NCBI GenBank assembly: GCA_016763045.1
Contig: JAESUN010000153.1
Location: forward strand, 1 to 8,640
Direction of reading: 5' to 3'
Source of the DNA: Opitutaceae bacterium
GTDB lineage: Bacteria > Verrucomicrobiota > Verrucomicrobiia > Opitutales > Opitutaceae
Length of the DNA: 8,640 nt
Every line of letters begins with the position of its first letter. Positions within the stretch are counted from its first letter, which is position 1. The notes beneath the pieces were generated by a model that was given only the letters and a program-made list of their open reading frames with translations, was not told where the DNA came from and made no database searches. Positions 1 through 6,057 of this stretch are shown piece after piece. The position numbers and the translations under genes are program-made.

Positions 1-222
1 GACTTCTACGACAGAGTTTCTATTGCCAAAGGACCCAGCTTTGGCATGAAAACTTCCATTCTCTGCCCTTACATGTACCTCGCACATTACAATCTTGTTT
101 CTGTTCCCGAAGGGAGGAAAAGCCTTCTTAAAGAAGGCCTTGACCCTGACCTCATTCGACTCTCTATCGGCACCGAACCTGTGCAGGAAATCATCTCTGC
201 CCTGGAAGTCGCTCTTGCCTAA
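1..222 (+). CDS. C-terminal fragment of Cys/Met-metabolism (trans-sulfuration) PLP enzyme
   Basis: The first frame is open from base 1 to a TAA at 220-222 and gives 73 residues; the gene starts before the window. The peptide has the C-terminal signature of the cystathionine gamma-synthase/methionine gamma-lyase family (Cys_Met_Meta_PP): a GPSFG segment near residues 12-16, then GLDPDLIRLSIGTEP (about 46-60), matching the family's closing 'LIRLSVGxE' block, and a final helix ending in ALEVALA. That block contains the conserved arginine that contacts the substrate carboxylate. The PLP lysine lies upstream and cannot be checked, so the reaction (synthase, lyase or sulfhydrylase) cannot be decided. 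The 135-base spacer before the next gene shows no clear terminator. Confidence 0.8.
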   Translation, partial: DFYDRVSIAKGPSFGMKTSILCPYMYLAHYNLVSVPEGRKSLLKEGLDPDLIRLSIGTEPVQEIISALEVALA

Positions 223-357
223 AAATCGACCCCTAAGCCCTCTTTTAGAGCTAAAAAAGCACTTCCGCTAGAAACAAACTAAAAACCTGTCGTGTATCTT
301 TACTCTGGCATCTTTGGTGAATAAGAATAAAGTTCTTTCTCGAACATAAAAAATATT

Positions 358-548
358 ATGAAAAAACATACCTCTCTATTCTTTTCTCGATTTTTGTTGC
401 AGCTTTTTTAGTAGGTTGCGGCGAGAAATCCAATGATAGCGCAGAAGATGTAGCCGAAGAAATGAAAGATGCCTCTGCTGAAGCAGCTGAGCAGTCTGAA
501 GATGCAGCTAAAGAAGCCTCTAAGGCTGCTGAGAGCCTAACAAAATAA
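358..548 (+). pseudogene. Small Ala/Glu-rich lipoprotein gene, frameshifted in its signal peptide
   Basis: An ATG at 358 opens MKKHTSLFFSRFLLQLF and then hits TAG at 409-411. The frame one base away carries YLSILFSIFVAAFLVGC followed by a 42-residue hydrophilic tail ending at TAA 546-548, but this frame has no ATG at its head. Adding one A to the A6 run at 361-366 joins both into MKKTYLSILFSIFVAAFLVGC plus the tail. The result is a 63-aa protein with a charged start, a hydrophobic core and a textbook lipobox (LVGC, Cys21). The mature part is acidic and alanine-rich with a helical pattern (KDASAEAAEQSEDAAKEASKAAES), as in small Lpp- or entericidin-like envelope lipoproteins; no family is recognised. 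No Shine-Dalgarno is visible. A sequencing error, a genuine null allele or slippage are all possible. Confidence 0.6.
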
Positions 549-582
549 GGCTTTGCTCAAAACCCCTTGCTACACCTTCTCT

Positions 583-1247
583 ATGAAAAACTTATTACTC
601 ATACTCCTCTCTATTTCCGTTGCGTCCATTTCGCCGGATGTAGCGAGAGAACTGATGAAACAGCGGTAGAGACTTCCAGTACAGAACAAGTGGAAGAAAC
701 TGCCAAAGAGACTGAAAAGACCGGAAACAGTCTTCTCAGTGGCTTGAAAAAGAGTGTTGAATCGGTTTCGACCGAAGCCAAAGACGTCGTCACGGAACCT
801 GCACCTGAAGAACCAGTAGCAGAAGTAGCGCCCAAAGCTGTAGAAGTAAAACCCGAAACAGTGGAAGCCCCTGCAAAAGCCTCTACAAGCTTGATGGGAT
901 CTTTAAAGGCAGCGACTTCAGAACAATCAGATGCTCTCGTTAGCGATCTCTCAGCGCAAGCGTCATCTCTACTCTCTGAGTATACTGAAAAGTTCTCAAC
1001 TCTATCTGGAAGCGTCAAAGAGCTGGAGCCACTCATGGCAAAAGCTGCTGGCACGCTTTCACCAGAGTTAACTCAAAGCTATGATCAACTAAAGGCTCTT
1101 ATGCCAGAGCTCTCAAACTTGATGGGATCTCTAAAAAATTATCAAGGAACTGACCTCGCAAATCTGACTGCCAAACTTAAGACAGATTATGCGGAAACAG
1201 AAAACCTCTACAAAAAGGTTTTGGCTCTCATGCCAAAGACAATTTAG
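583..1247 (+). CDS. Predicted acidic lipoprotein of unknown function, apparent frameshift in signal peptide
   Basis: An open frame runs from ATG 567 to TAG 1245-1247 (226 aa), but its N-terminus is a poor signal although it leads straight into FAGC. An ATG at 583 in the neighbouring frame gives an excellent signal, MKNLLLILLSISVASI. One extra base near the TTT at 629-631 would join it to FAGCSERTD, giving a 221-aa lipoprotein with Cys20 acylated; Phe at -3 is not the commonest lipobox residue. After Cys20 come a Ser/Thr/Glu-rich stretch, a Pro/Glu/Val-rich linker (about residues 72-99) and a helical C-terminal domain (about 100-221). SLMGSLK (103-109) and NLMGSLK (179-185) suggest an internal repeat. 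No known domain is recognised. The gene starts 34 nt after the small lipoprotein gene, probably in the same transcript, and a terminator follows 22 nt after the stop. The 567 start would remove the signal and is less likely. Confidence 0.6.
891..1135 (+). repeat. Two-copy internal repeat in the lipoprotein gene
   Basis: The 17-nt stretches at 891-907 and 1119-1135 differ at a single base and encode LMGSLK in the same frame. A related SLLSGLKK lies earlier in the protein. Conservation at DNA as well as protein level fits a fairly recent internal duplication, or selection on a repeated helical motif. Confidence 0.45.
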
Positions 1248-1269
1248 AGATAGCTTCTAAGTTTTAAGC

Positions 1270-1303
1270 AAAGGCCCGGTTTCCTTGTGGGATCCGGGCC
1301 TTT
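1270..1303 (+). terminator. Rho-independent terminator after the lipoprotein gene
   Basis: Bases 1270-1279 (AAAGGCCCGG) pair perfectly with 1294-1303 (CCGGGCCTTT) around a 14-nt loop. The T run continues to 1305. It lies 22 nt after the lipoprotein stop, where a + strand terminator is expected. On the minus strand the same hairpin is followed by TTTGCTT, so it may also stop the converging operon, less efficiently. Confidence 0.85.
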
Positions 1304-1317
1304 TTGTAGCTAATCTA

Positions 1318-1350
1318 TTCTGAAAATCGAAATGCTTTCTCTTTTCAGAA
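1318..1350. repeat. Perfect 9-bp inverted repeat in the convergent spacer
   Basis: TTCTGAAAA at 1318-1326 is the exact reverse complement of TTTTCAGAA at 1342-1350, with a 15-nt loop. It sits between the GC-rich terminator and the end of the minus-strand operon. No U tract follows on either strand, so it is not a standard terminator. It may be a 3'-end stem-loop of the operon mRNA. Confidence 0.5.
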
Positions 1351-1355
1351 ACACT

Positions 1356-1386
1356 ATAAGGAATCCAGCAACCGAGACATCCTTAT
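1356..1386. repeat. 7-bp inverted repeat just past the operon stop
   Basis: ATAAGGA (1356-1362) and TCCTTAT (1380-1386) are reverse complements with a 17-nt loop, starting 15 nt beyond the last minus-strand stop codon. The stem is short and AT-rich and lacks a U tract. It could help form the operon's 3' end together with the neighbouring repeat, but chance is a real alternative. Confidence 0.25.
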
Positions 1387-1401
1387 TAATCACCAAATGA
1401 C

Positions 1402-2496
1402 CTACCAGTCTCGAGAATCCGGCACCTCCAGCCAAGCCCCATCTTGCTTGATCGATTCCTGCGAAATCAATCCCGTCAAGGTCAGGTCCAAAGCCTGATG
1501 AATACCGAGATTACAAATAACCTTTCCTAAAATAGCATCCCGAAAATGAAAGAGCTCGATAAGGTCTCCCCCCCCGTGGCCTACTTTCTCCAAAGCTTCT
1601 TCATCCTTCCAAATTTCAGGAGTATATTCCTCACCTAGATCAAAGAGATTCTCCCATTCATTCGGTTCTTCATTTCTCGACTTCAACCAGATCCGAGGCT
1701 CTTGTGTCGAAGCACGAGCTGATTCATAGGAACCCTCAGTGCCTTGCAAACTGTAATTCGTCATTGCATGAGGTCTGGCTGAAAGGAAATCCTGTCGGAT
1801 ACGAATCAAGCCCCCTCCTCGTAACCGACACATCATCATCGTCGAATCCTCCTGCTCATACTTATTTCCATCTTTATCGAGATAATGATGCCCCGTGCCC
1901 ACACAGGAAACTGAAATAACCCGATCACCCGGAAACCACTGAAGCGTAGGCCCCAAACTGTGGGTACAATAAGTCAGTCCATTAATACCGTACTGCCATT
2001 TTTTCCTCCATGGAGTTTTATCGAGAAGAGCCGTACAATCATGTAAATACTCACCTTCAGCATAATATGTCTCTCCAAAGAGACCCTTATCGACCAAACC
2101 TTTCACTGTCATATTTGGCTTTATAAAGGTATAATTTTCCCCCATCATATACAAAGCTTTTGATTCATTTGCTGCAGCTACCAACTCACGACATTGCTCG
2201 ATAGAAACAGCAGCCGTCACCTCCGAAAGGACGTGAATGTTTTTCGTCAAAGCCTTGATCGCCATCTCCGCATGAAGGTGCATCGGTGTACCCACAACAA
2301 CTGCTTCAATCCCAGATTCTTCCAGCATCTCATCATAGGAAATATAGCCCTTTTCTACACCACATGTTTCCATCCCTTTTTTCAGACCTTCTTCGGAAAT
2401 ATCACAAACAGCGTGGATTTCAAAAAAATCTGTTCCTTTAACGCTGCGAGCGAACGCAGCACCTCTTCCCGCAATACCAACAATACCTAGTTTCAT
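1402..2496 (-). CDS. Gfo/Idh/MocA-family protein, GH109-like, cytosolic
   Basis: This 364-aa protein begins directly with a Rossmann dinucleotide-binding motif, MKLGIVGIAGRG (glycines at 4, 7, 10 and 12), and has no signal peptide. The C-terminal half resembles the NAD-dependent glycosidase family GH109 more than simple sugar dehydrogenases. It has MMGENYTF (117-124), a GEYLHD segment (148-153), YCTHSLGP (176-183), IRIRQDFLSARPH (231-243), SLQGTEGS (249-256) and GHGGGD (306-311). The usual EKP catalytic motif is replaced by SEVTAA (91-96), recalling the EVPAA of GH109 proteins. It may therefore cleave or oxidise a glycoside through a tightly bound NAD(H) with a 3-keto intermediate; plain dehydrogenase activity is the alternative. 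It is the last gene of the operon, 19 nt after the hydrolase gene, behind an A-rich region with no clear Shine-Dalgarno. A G8 run encodes the GHGGGD motif. Confidence 0.85.
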   Translation of the reverse strand: MKLGIVGIAGRGAAFARSVKGTDFFEIHAVCDISEEGLKKGMETCGVEKGYISYDEMLEESGIEAVVVGTPMHLHAEMAIKALTKNIHVLSEVTAAVSIEQCRELVAAANESKALYMMGENYTFIKPNMTVKGLVDKGLFGETYYAEGEYLHDCTALLDKTPWRKKWQYGINGLTYCTHSLGPTLQWFPGDRVISVSCVGTGHHYLDKDGNKYEQEDSTMMMCRLRGGGLIRIRQDFLSARPHAMTNYSLQGTEGSYESARASTQEPRIWLKSRNEEPNEWENLFDLGEEYTPEIWKDEEALEKVGHGGGDLIELFHFRDAILGKVICNLGIHQALDLTLTGLISQESIKQDGAWLEVPDSRDW

Positions 2497-2515
2497 TTTT
2501 TTATTTTTTCTTAAA

Positions 2516-3916
2516 TTATATTTTAACCTTAGATATAAGCTCTTGGATAACCGCCCCTTCTGCTTTCATTAGTTTCTCCAAACCTCCTCTGTCAAAAGGC
2601 GTCTGCCAAACCGAATAGAGATCATGATCGTAACAATCAGTGGTTGGTAGATAGCCAAGTGATCCATTGGAGAGATTTGAGACAGCAATTGCGTTCTGTG
2701 GAAATTGACTACGCAATACTTGCTGCAAATGAGAGTAAGCCTCAAAAGGGTGGCTCACAAAAAAAGAATCCCCCAGTTGCCAAACCCAAAAAGATTCAAT
2801 CGATTCTTCTGTATCCGAAAAATTGCTGCAGATACCCATTTTTCTCCGCAATCTCTCCCTCTCAAATTCGTCATTTGCTACCTCCAATCGCTGCCTTATC
2901 TCTTCTTTTGTCAGCAACCCTTTTAGCTCAAATTTTATAGGGATACATCTGCCTTCCAGAACTGCCGACATTTCTGATTCCTCTCGCTTCCATATCGCCA
3001 ATGGAGCCCCTGATTCCAGTTTTTCTATAAACCGTAATTTTGAACTAGGTGGATCCATTCCAGCCAACGTTGAGAGAGCTGCATGTCCCAATTCCCTTCC
3101 ATGCCGATCCGCTAAAGCGGTATCACCACTATATTGCTCCGCTGGGGCCAACTCACCTGAAGCTCCCTGAAGATAAAGACAAGGAGCCTGGCCTGTTTCC
3201 GCTTCAAGCATCTCTCTAGCCGCTCCCGGAAAATCTGGAGAAATCAACTGATTATCCCAAGCTAAAGTCGTAGGATGGCAGGCATAGTTGATAATGGTTC
3301 CTAAAATTGTCCCATCAGCATTAGATATTCTTCCAACCAGAAGCGTCTCATCCGCAGAAGAATCAGGATCATAACCCGTTAACCATTCCTCTGGATTTTC
3401 GGGGTTTTTCAAATCACGTTTTTTGGCCAATCCACATTTCCCATACCTCCAGGTCAGCACCGCCTCTTCTTCCTTCTCCCAAGATTGGCGCACCAACCGA
3501 ATACACTTCTCCACGAGATTCGAAACATACTCTTCAATCAAGTTTCCTCCGGGCTCCTCCTTGCATTGTGCCGAAATAACTGGCCCGGCATGAGTATGGG
3601 TAAGATGGATCAGAAGAGCCTGCTCCTGAAGAGCCAATGCCTCACTAATCTGCTTCCGAAAATCATCCGCTTCCTTGCGGGTTCGCCACCATCCCAGCTC
3701 AAGGCTTAAAAGAACCAGAGAGGACCCTCCATTCTTACTCCGGAAACTGATTCCAGTAGCTGTCAATGGACGATGAATGCCCGAAGCTTTGACCTCCCGA
3801 GCCGCCCCCCAATTTTGAGAATAAATACCAACCGGCGGCGTTATATCAGACCGCGCAACTCCGATAAGACCACTGAAGCCTGATGACGAAACTTCAGGCA
3901 TCTTCCGGGGCCACAT
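2516..3916 (-). CDS. Neutral/alkaline ceramidase-like hydrolase (N-terminal catalytic domain only)
   Basis: This 466-aa protein matches the catalytic domain of neutral/alkaline non-lysosomal ceramidases. It starts with GVARSDITPPVG (19-30). Putative zinc ligands are THTHAGP (106-112; His107/His109), NYACHP (His214), HPFEAYS (Glu392) and GSLGYLPTT (Tyr422). Ser253 in LQGASGELAP (249-258) stands where the ceramidase nucleophile lies. True ceramidases are about 650-700 aa, secreted, and carry a C-terminal immunoglobulin-like domain; this protein lacks both signal peptide and that domain. A cytosolic amidase acting on a small N-acyl compound fits better than sphingolipid hydrolysis, but the substrate is unknown. 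The gene overlaps the SDR gene by 23 nt. Met1 (3914-3916) is preferred because GGAAG lies 5 nt upstream; Met6 (3899-3901) is the alternative and would give an 8-nt overlap. Confidence 0.8.
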   Translation of the reverse strand: MWPRKMPEVSSSGFSGLIGVARSDITPPVGIYSQNWGAAREVKASGIHRPLTATGISFRSKNGGSSLVLLSLELGWWRTRKEADDFRKQISEALALQEQALLIHLTHTHAGPVISAQCKEEPGGNLIEEYVSNLVEKCIRLVRQSWEKEEEAVLTWRYGKCGLAKKRDLKNPENPEEWLTGYDPDSSADETLLVGRISNADGTILGTIINYACHPTTLAWDNQLISPDFPGAAREMLEAETGQAPCLYLQGASGELAPAEQYSGDTALADRHGRELGHAALSTLAGMDPPSSKLRFIEKLESGAPLAIWKREESEMSAVLEGRCIPIKFELKGLLTKEEIRQRLEVANDEFERERLRRKMGICSNFSDTEESIESFWVWQLGDSFFVSHPFEAYSHLQQVLRSQFPQNAIAVSNLSNGSLGYLPTTDCYDHDLYSVWQTPFDRGGLEKLMKAEGAVIQELISKVKI

Positions 3917-4685
3917 CCTCTCTTCCGGTCATCAATGATAATCCTCCATCCATAAGCAACGTACTACCAGACATGTGAACATTATCTGGATGGCAAAGAT
4001 GGAGAACCTGCAACGCAACATCTCTGGCCGAAATCAATCGCCGAACAGGGACCAGTCGACGACCCTTTTCTCGTTCCTCAGGATCTTTCTCATAAAATTT
4101 TCCGGTCAATCCAGCATTCACAAAGCCGGGTGCCACTTCATTGAGTAAAACACCCTTTGGAGCCAACTCCAACGCCAGACACTTACCCATCATTCTCAGC
4201 GCAGCTTTTGAAACAGAATAGGCTGTTAGGTCTGCATGGACATTTTCGGCAGCCCAGCTTCCCATCAAAACAATACGGCCTTCCAGCTTTTGATCGACCA
4301 TCCTTCGCCCCCCAGAAGTCGCGGTAAAAAAAGCCCCGTTCAAACTAACATCCATGGTTCTCTGCCACGACTCCGGCGATATTCGCAAACCAAAACCGAT
4401 CTCTACCAATCCTGCATTTGCCACTACCAAAGTCGGCGTCCCCAAACTGTCTGACACTTCGGAAAACCAATCATCCACCTCCTTCGAATCTGCCACATCC
4501 ACTTGCGTATACCGGAAAGGGTGGCTCCCAATTTTCTGGGCCGCAACATCTGCTGAATGAATATCAGCAATCGCCACTGTGGCTCCGTTTTCAGCCAGAA
4601 CCTCTGCCACCGCAAAACCAATATCTCCGAGACCGCCTGTGATCACCGCAACTCGACCCGCTAATAATAAAATATTCTCAGTCAT
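3894..4685 (-). CDS. NAD(H)-dependent short-chain dehydrogenase/reductase (SDR)
   Basis: This is a 263-aa classical SDR of normal family length. The cofactor motif TGGLGDIG is at 16-23. Asp41 at the end of the second beta strand (AIAD) favours NAD(H) over NADP(H). NAG is at 90-92 and the catalytic residues are Asn116, Ser143, Tyr156 and Lys160 (YSVSK). The family's PG motif follows at VAPGF (184-188), and the end of the fold is GSTLLMDGG (240-248). It should oxidise or reduce a hydroxyl of an operon intermediate, perhaps a sugar acid or amino polyol as in KduD- or glucose-dehydrogenase-like SDRs; substrate choice cannot be read. The start is supported by AGAAGGG 5 nt upstream. The gene begins 15 nt after the aminotransferase stop and overlaps the following hydrolase gene, so it is clearly part of the operon. 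It is cytosolic, with no signal peptide. Confidence 0.92.
   Translation of the reverse strand: MTENILLLAGRVAVITGGLGDIGFAVAEVLAENGATVAIADIHSADVAAQKIGSHPFRYTQVDVADSKEVDDWFSEVSDSLGTPTLVVANAGLVEIGFGLRISPESWQRTMDVSLNGAFFTATSGGRRMVDQKLEGRIVLMGSWAAENVHADLTAYSVSKAALRMMGKCLALELAPKGVLLNEVAPGFVNAGLTGKFYEKDPEEREKGRRLVPVRRLISARDVALQVLHLCHPDNVHMSGSTLLMDGGLSLMTGREDVAPEDA
3917..3926 (-). promoter_or_regulatory. Ribosome binding site deciding the hydrolase start
   Basis: On the minus strand GGAAGAGAGG directly precedes the ATG at 3914-3916, with GGAAG at a 5-nt spacing. It lies inside the last codons of the SDR gene, so the two genes are probably translationally coupled. The Met6 alternative has GGAAG abutting the ATG with no spacing. 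Confidence 0.5.
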
Positions 4686-4700
4686 CGCTACCCTTCTTTT

Positions 4701-6035
4701 CTATTTTTTGAGCATCCCTAATGTTTTATCTGTAGCCTCTAATGATTCATCGATATCAGCTTCCGTGTGCGCGCAACAGATGCTTCCTTGTTTCGTCGCC
4801 ACTGGAAAATGATAAACTCCATTTTGGATCAATGTTTTCCGATAGATTGTATCAAAATCAAAGTCATGGGAATGTAAAAGCTCCCACCAATTGCGTGGAG
4901 CTTTTTCTGCAAAATAAACACAACTCGCACTGCCCTGCCTTGAAATAACCGCCTGGATGCCATGAGCTTGAAACAACTTTTCCTGGCCCGCCTGCAATCG
5001 GGCACCCAACCTCTCGAGATGTCCATACACATCCAATTTCGGATCCATCAATTTACGCAGACAGGCAATCGCCGCCGTAACCGGAACTGGATGACAATTA
5101 TAAGTGCCTGCCGAAAGAACTCTCTTTGCCGGATCTTCACTGATCACCAAATCCATATATTCATGACGACCCGCCAGCGCCGAAATGGGATACCCATTGG
5201 CGATAGCCTTCCCAAAAGTTGATAAATCCGGACAAATCCCAGATACGCCTTGATACCCACCTAATCCCGCTCGAAAACCAGTCTTCACCTCATCAAAAAT
5301 AAGGAGGAACCCATATTCATCGGCTAATTTGCGTAAGCCTTCCAGATAACCTGCTTCCGGCTTAATAACGCCGATATTCTGTAAAACAGGCTCCATGAGT
5401 AACGCCGCAATCGAATGGCGCCTCACCACGACCTCGACAGCTTCCAGATCATTATAATCAACGACATGAATCAAATTCAATTCCTCCAAAGGAGTTCCCG
5501 CTGTAATCGGTACTTTCGGATATTCATCTCCCTTCATCTGACTCCCTCCGAGGGCTTCCGCCGAAGTTATCAGATTCGTCGCCACCATATTGTGATGCCC
5601 ATTATAGCTACCTTGAATCTTTATGATATGCGACTTACCCGTCGCAGCTCTCGCCACCCTGATGGCCTGAGCTGTTGCTTCCGATCCCGTGTTGAGAAAT
5701 TGCACTTTATCTGCAGCCGGCAGACATTTTAAAAAGAGCGCAGCGAGTTCACCTTCTTCCTCAGTCGTCCCAGAGCCAAAATTTGAAAGTCCAGACTCTA
5801 GAGATCGTTTGACGGCATCGTTTACATCTCGGTCATTATGTCCAAGAATGTAAGGAGCAAAACCGAAATGGTAATCGATGTATTCATTACCATCATAGTC
5901 TTTGATCCTTCCACCCTGCCCAGAAGCAAAGGAAATACAAGGATCCGCTCTGCGATTAAGGGATGCCAATCCTCCAGGAATCAGCAATTCATTCCGTTTT
6001 AAAAGTTTCTCTGATTTTTCTAATGTTAATGTCAT
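4701..6035 (-). CDS. Class III PLP-dependent aminotransferase, glutamate-1-semialdehyde aminomutase-like
   Basis: This 444-aa protein is full length for class III aminotransferases and closest in style to the GSA aminomutase branch. Visible motifs are GRIKDYDGNEYIDY (42-55), the phosphate-binding TGSEAT (116-121), GSYNGHHN (142-149), the PLP-stacking FDEVKTGFR (247-255; Asp248 binds the pyridine nitrogen) and Lys276 in STFGKAIANGYP (272-283), which forms the Schiff base. True HemL makes 5-aminolevulinate and normally sits with haem genes. In this catabolic context a transaminase or aminomutase acting on an amino or keto sugar derivative is more likely. It starts 22 nt after the dehydratase stop; GAGA-rich bases lie upstream but no strong Shine-Dalgarno. 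It probably removes nitrogen from, or adds it to, the intermediate shared with the SDR and the ceramidase-like hydrolase. Confidence 0.88.
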   Translation of the reverse strand: MTLTLEKSEKLLKRNELLIPGGLASLNRRADPCISFASGQGGRIKDYDGNEYIDYHFGFAPYILGHNDRDVNDAVKRSLESGLSNFGSGTTEEEGELAALFLKCLPAADKVQFLNTGSEATAQAIRVARAATGKSHIIKIQGSYNGHHNMVATNLITSAEALGGSQMKGDEYPKVPITAGTPLEELNLIHVVDYNDLEAVEVVVRRHSIAALLMEPVLQNIGVIKPEAGYLEGLRKLADEYGFLLIFDEVKTGFRAGLGGYQGVSGICPDLSTFGKAIANGYPISALAGRHEYMDLVISEDPAKRVLSAGTYNCHPVPVTAAIACLRKLMDPKLDVYGHLERLGARLQAGQEKLFQAHGIQAVISRQGSASCVYFAEKAPRNWWELLHSHDFDFDTIYRKTLIQNGVYHFPVATKQGSICCAHTEADIDESLEATDKTLGMLKK

Positions 6036-6057
6036 ACCATTCTCAATCTCTCAAAAA

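Noticed and set aside
241..257. TTTTAGAGCTAAAA-like near-palindrome after the PLP enzyme gene
   Set aside because: The loop would be too short and the stem is imperfect; not a credible terminator.
299..327. Possible promoter (TTTACT, 17-nt spacer, TAAGAA) before the small lipoprotein gene
   Set aside because: Only 4 of 6 and 3 of 6 consensus matches in an AT-rich spacer; not enough to call.
361..367. AAAAAAC as a programmed -1 ribosomal frameshift site in the small lipoprotein gene
   Set aside because: The heptamer is not in the X XXY YYZ register relative to the ATG and lies only two codons in, so ribosomal frameshifting there is unlikely. A missing base or transcriptional slippage explains it more simply.
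611..1054. 147-codon antisense open frame across the acidic lipoprotein gene
   Set aside because: It is Ser/Val-rich with no domain or signal, mirrors the Glu/Ala/Thr-rich coding strand, and has no supporting start context.
2194..3709. Several + strand open frames of 70-115 codons across the two leftmost operon genes
   Set aside because: They lie opposite strongly supported domain-bearing genes, have no recognisable motifs and look like reverse-strand shadows.
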